In this document: positions 22,083-22,758 of the stretch, piece after piece
Numbering within the stretch: position 1 is the stretch's first letter
How the letters are laid out: each line of letters opens with the position of its first letter
Origin: Eggerthellaceae bacterium
GTDB taxonomy: Bacteria; Actinomycetota; Coriobacteriia; Coriobacteriales; Eggerthellaceae
Assembly (NCBI GenBank): GCA_003452695.1
Contig: DMNP01000354.1
Location: forward strand, 1-22,758
Length of the DNA: 22,758 nucleotides
Direction of reading: 5' to 3'
Notes under the pieces: model-generated
Database searches by the model: none
Seen by the model: the letters and a program-made list of their open reading frames with translations, nothing else
Told to the model about the DNA's origin: nothing
Translations under genes and position numbers: made by a program

Positions 22083-22758
22083 ATGCCGGCCTACGAATGC
22101 ACGGCTTCGCTTCCCGAAGGGACCTTCGAGGCGTCGGCCACCATCACCGAAGACGAGATAATCCTGCGGGGCGTGGACGGGTCGCGCCACGCCCTGCCAT
22201 TCGCCGACCTCATGGACATGCGGCTCGTGAACTACCGTCTGGCCCTCGCCATGCGCGACTACGAGGCAGAGATATCGAAGCTCGGCTACCTCACCGAGGA
22301 CTTCTTCGAGAAGCTCTGGGAGGCTTACAGCGCCAAGAGCGAGCGGGCACTTTTCGTCGAGGGTGACCTCGTCATGCGCAGCGAGGGCGACTACGCCTAT
22401 GCGGAGCCCGGCGTTTCGAGGAACAGCATCGCGAAGCTCGCGCTCCGTACGGACTGCCTCTGTATCCTGCCGCACGATGCAGGCGCCCGGCGCGTCCCGC
22501 TGTGCTTCGCCGACGCCCCGGAGCGCGAGGGGTTCTCGCTCGAGCTGCGCCTCGACACCGGCGAGGCATACCGGATAGCGCGGCTCGGAGGCGACACCGA
22601 CCCGTTCTTCGGCAAACTGGCGGACGTCCGCGAATCGGTTTCGGCCCGTTGGCGTGAAGCTCATCGGGCGCTCGAGGCGAACCTCGACGCCCGCCTCGGC
22701 GAAGCCGCCGCCGCATATGAGACTTTCCAGGGGCTCGACGCAAATATCGTGGTCGGCC
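22083..22758 (+). CDS. Protein of unknown function, 3' end outside window
   Basis: A frame from ATG 22083 stays open for 225 codons to the window edge; the product has no recognised family. It lies 4 bases after the zinc-ribbon stop with only AAGAAG as ribosome binding site, so translation is probably coupled. The first part (TFEASATITEDEIILRGVDG, then LPFADLMDMRLVNYRLAL) looks like the strands of a PH-like domain. The segment YLTEDFFEKLWEAYSAKSERALF could close it with a helix. A second similar strand-rich part follows (about 125-175), so there may be two PH-like modules. Many charged residues and no membrane helix are seen. The fold call is a guess from pattern. Confidence 0.7.
   Translation, partial: MPAYECTASLPEGTFEASATITEDEIILRGVDGSRHALPFADLMDMRLVNYRLALAMRDYEAEISKLGYLTEDFFEKLWEAYSAKSERALFVEGDLVMRSEGDYAYAEPGVSRNSIAKLALRTDCLCILPHDAGARRVPLCFADAPEREGFSLELRLDTGEAYRIARLGGDTDPFFGKLADVRESVSARWREAHRALEANLDARLGEAAAAYETFQGLDANIVVG

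Noticed and set aside
21657..22664. A 335-codon open frame on the - strand.
   Set aside because: It covers the zinc-ribbon gene and the PH-like gene, both of which have coherent protein features on + strand. The translation is Arg/Pro-rich noise.

Overview
The window looks like chromosomal DNA from a high-GC anaerobic actinobacterium of the class Coriobacteriia, probably family Eggerthellaceae. The basis is the gene mix: Tat-exported lipoproteins with flavodoxin or DUF362 domains, an aldo/keto reductase carrying two Fe-S cluster motifs, a DUF4405 haem-b-like membrane protein, DUF4143 ATPases and several GGDEF proteins. No rRNA gene was seen and no tRNA was recognised, so the family assignment is an inference.

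Layout. 1-2041 (+): the 3' end of a flavodoxin, a Tat lipoprotein of the DUF362 family, and a small TIGR04076 protein. 2081-3541 (-): a membrane diguanylate cyclase with Cache-like, HAMP and GGDEF regions. 3951-8683 (+): a run of same-strand genes, namely a CPBP intramembrane protease, a four-helix membrane protein, a DUF6765-type putative zinc hydrolase, a DUF308/HdeD-like membrane protein and two HAD phosphatases. 8680-9192: intergenic DNA holding a 5'-truncated Nif11-type RiPP precursor remnant. 9193-10674 (+): a second GGDEF protein, with a C-terminal PAS domain. 10646-11941: a decay zone with a truncated ATPase, a LysR fragment, a palindromic repeat and a tandem 23-bp array. 11942-13231 (+): a DUF4143 ATPase. 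13415-16398 (-): a redox cluster of Fe-S aldo/keto reductase, flavodoxin/cyclophilin-like fusion lipoprotein and cyclophilin-like lipoprotein, divergent from a LysR regulator at 16540-17493 (+). 17766-18536 (+): a DUF4405 membrane protein with a cysteine tail. 18537-19713: hydrolase and phosphatase-like gene remnants plus a perfect 19-bp hairpin. 19714-20880 (-): a second full DUF4143 ATPase. 21332-22758 (+): a zinc-ribbon protein and the start of a PH-like gene.

How the genes may work together. The 13415-16398 cluster reads as an exported and cytoplasmic redox module under a divergent LysR regulator. The flavodoxin and DUF362 genes at the left edge and the DUF4405 protein at 17766 are the same kind of parts. 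The 5038-7221 genes are tightly packed and probably cotranscribed around the DUF6765 hydrolase. The two GGDEF proteins suggest cyclic dinucleotide signalling.

The most unusual structure is not a gene. A palindromic repeat family (core GGTGACAGGGG...CCGTCCCCTGTCACC) occurs six times, three of them next to DUF4143 genes or a DUF4143 remnant. Both full DUF4143 genes also have direct repeats with exactly 23-bp periodicity in the promoter region, and a third, truncated ATPase gene has a phased TGCGAA array in front of it. This suggests that these ATPases share a style of promoter control by phased repeats.
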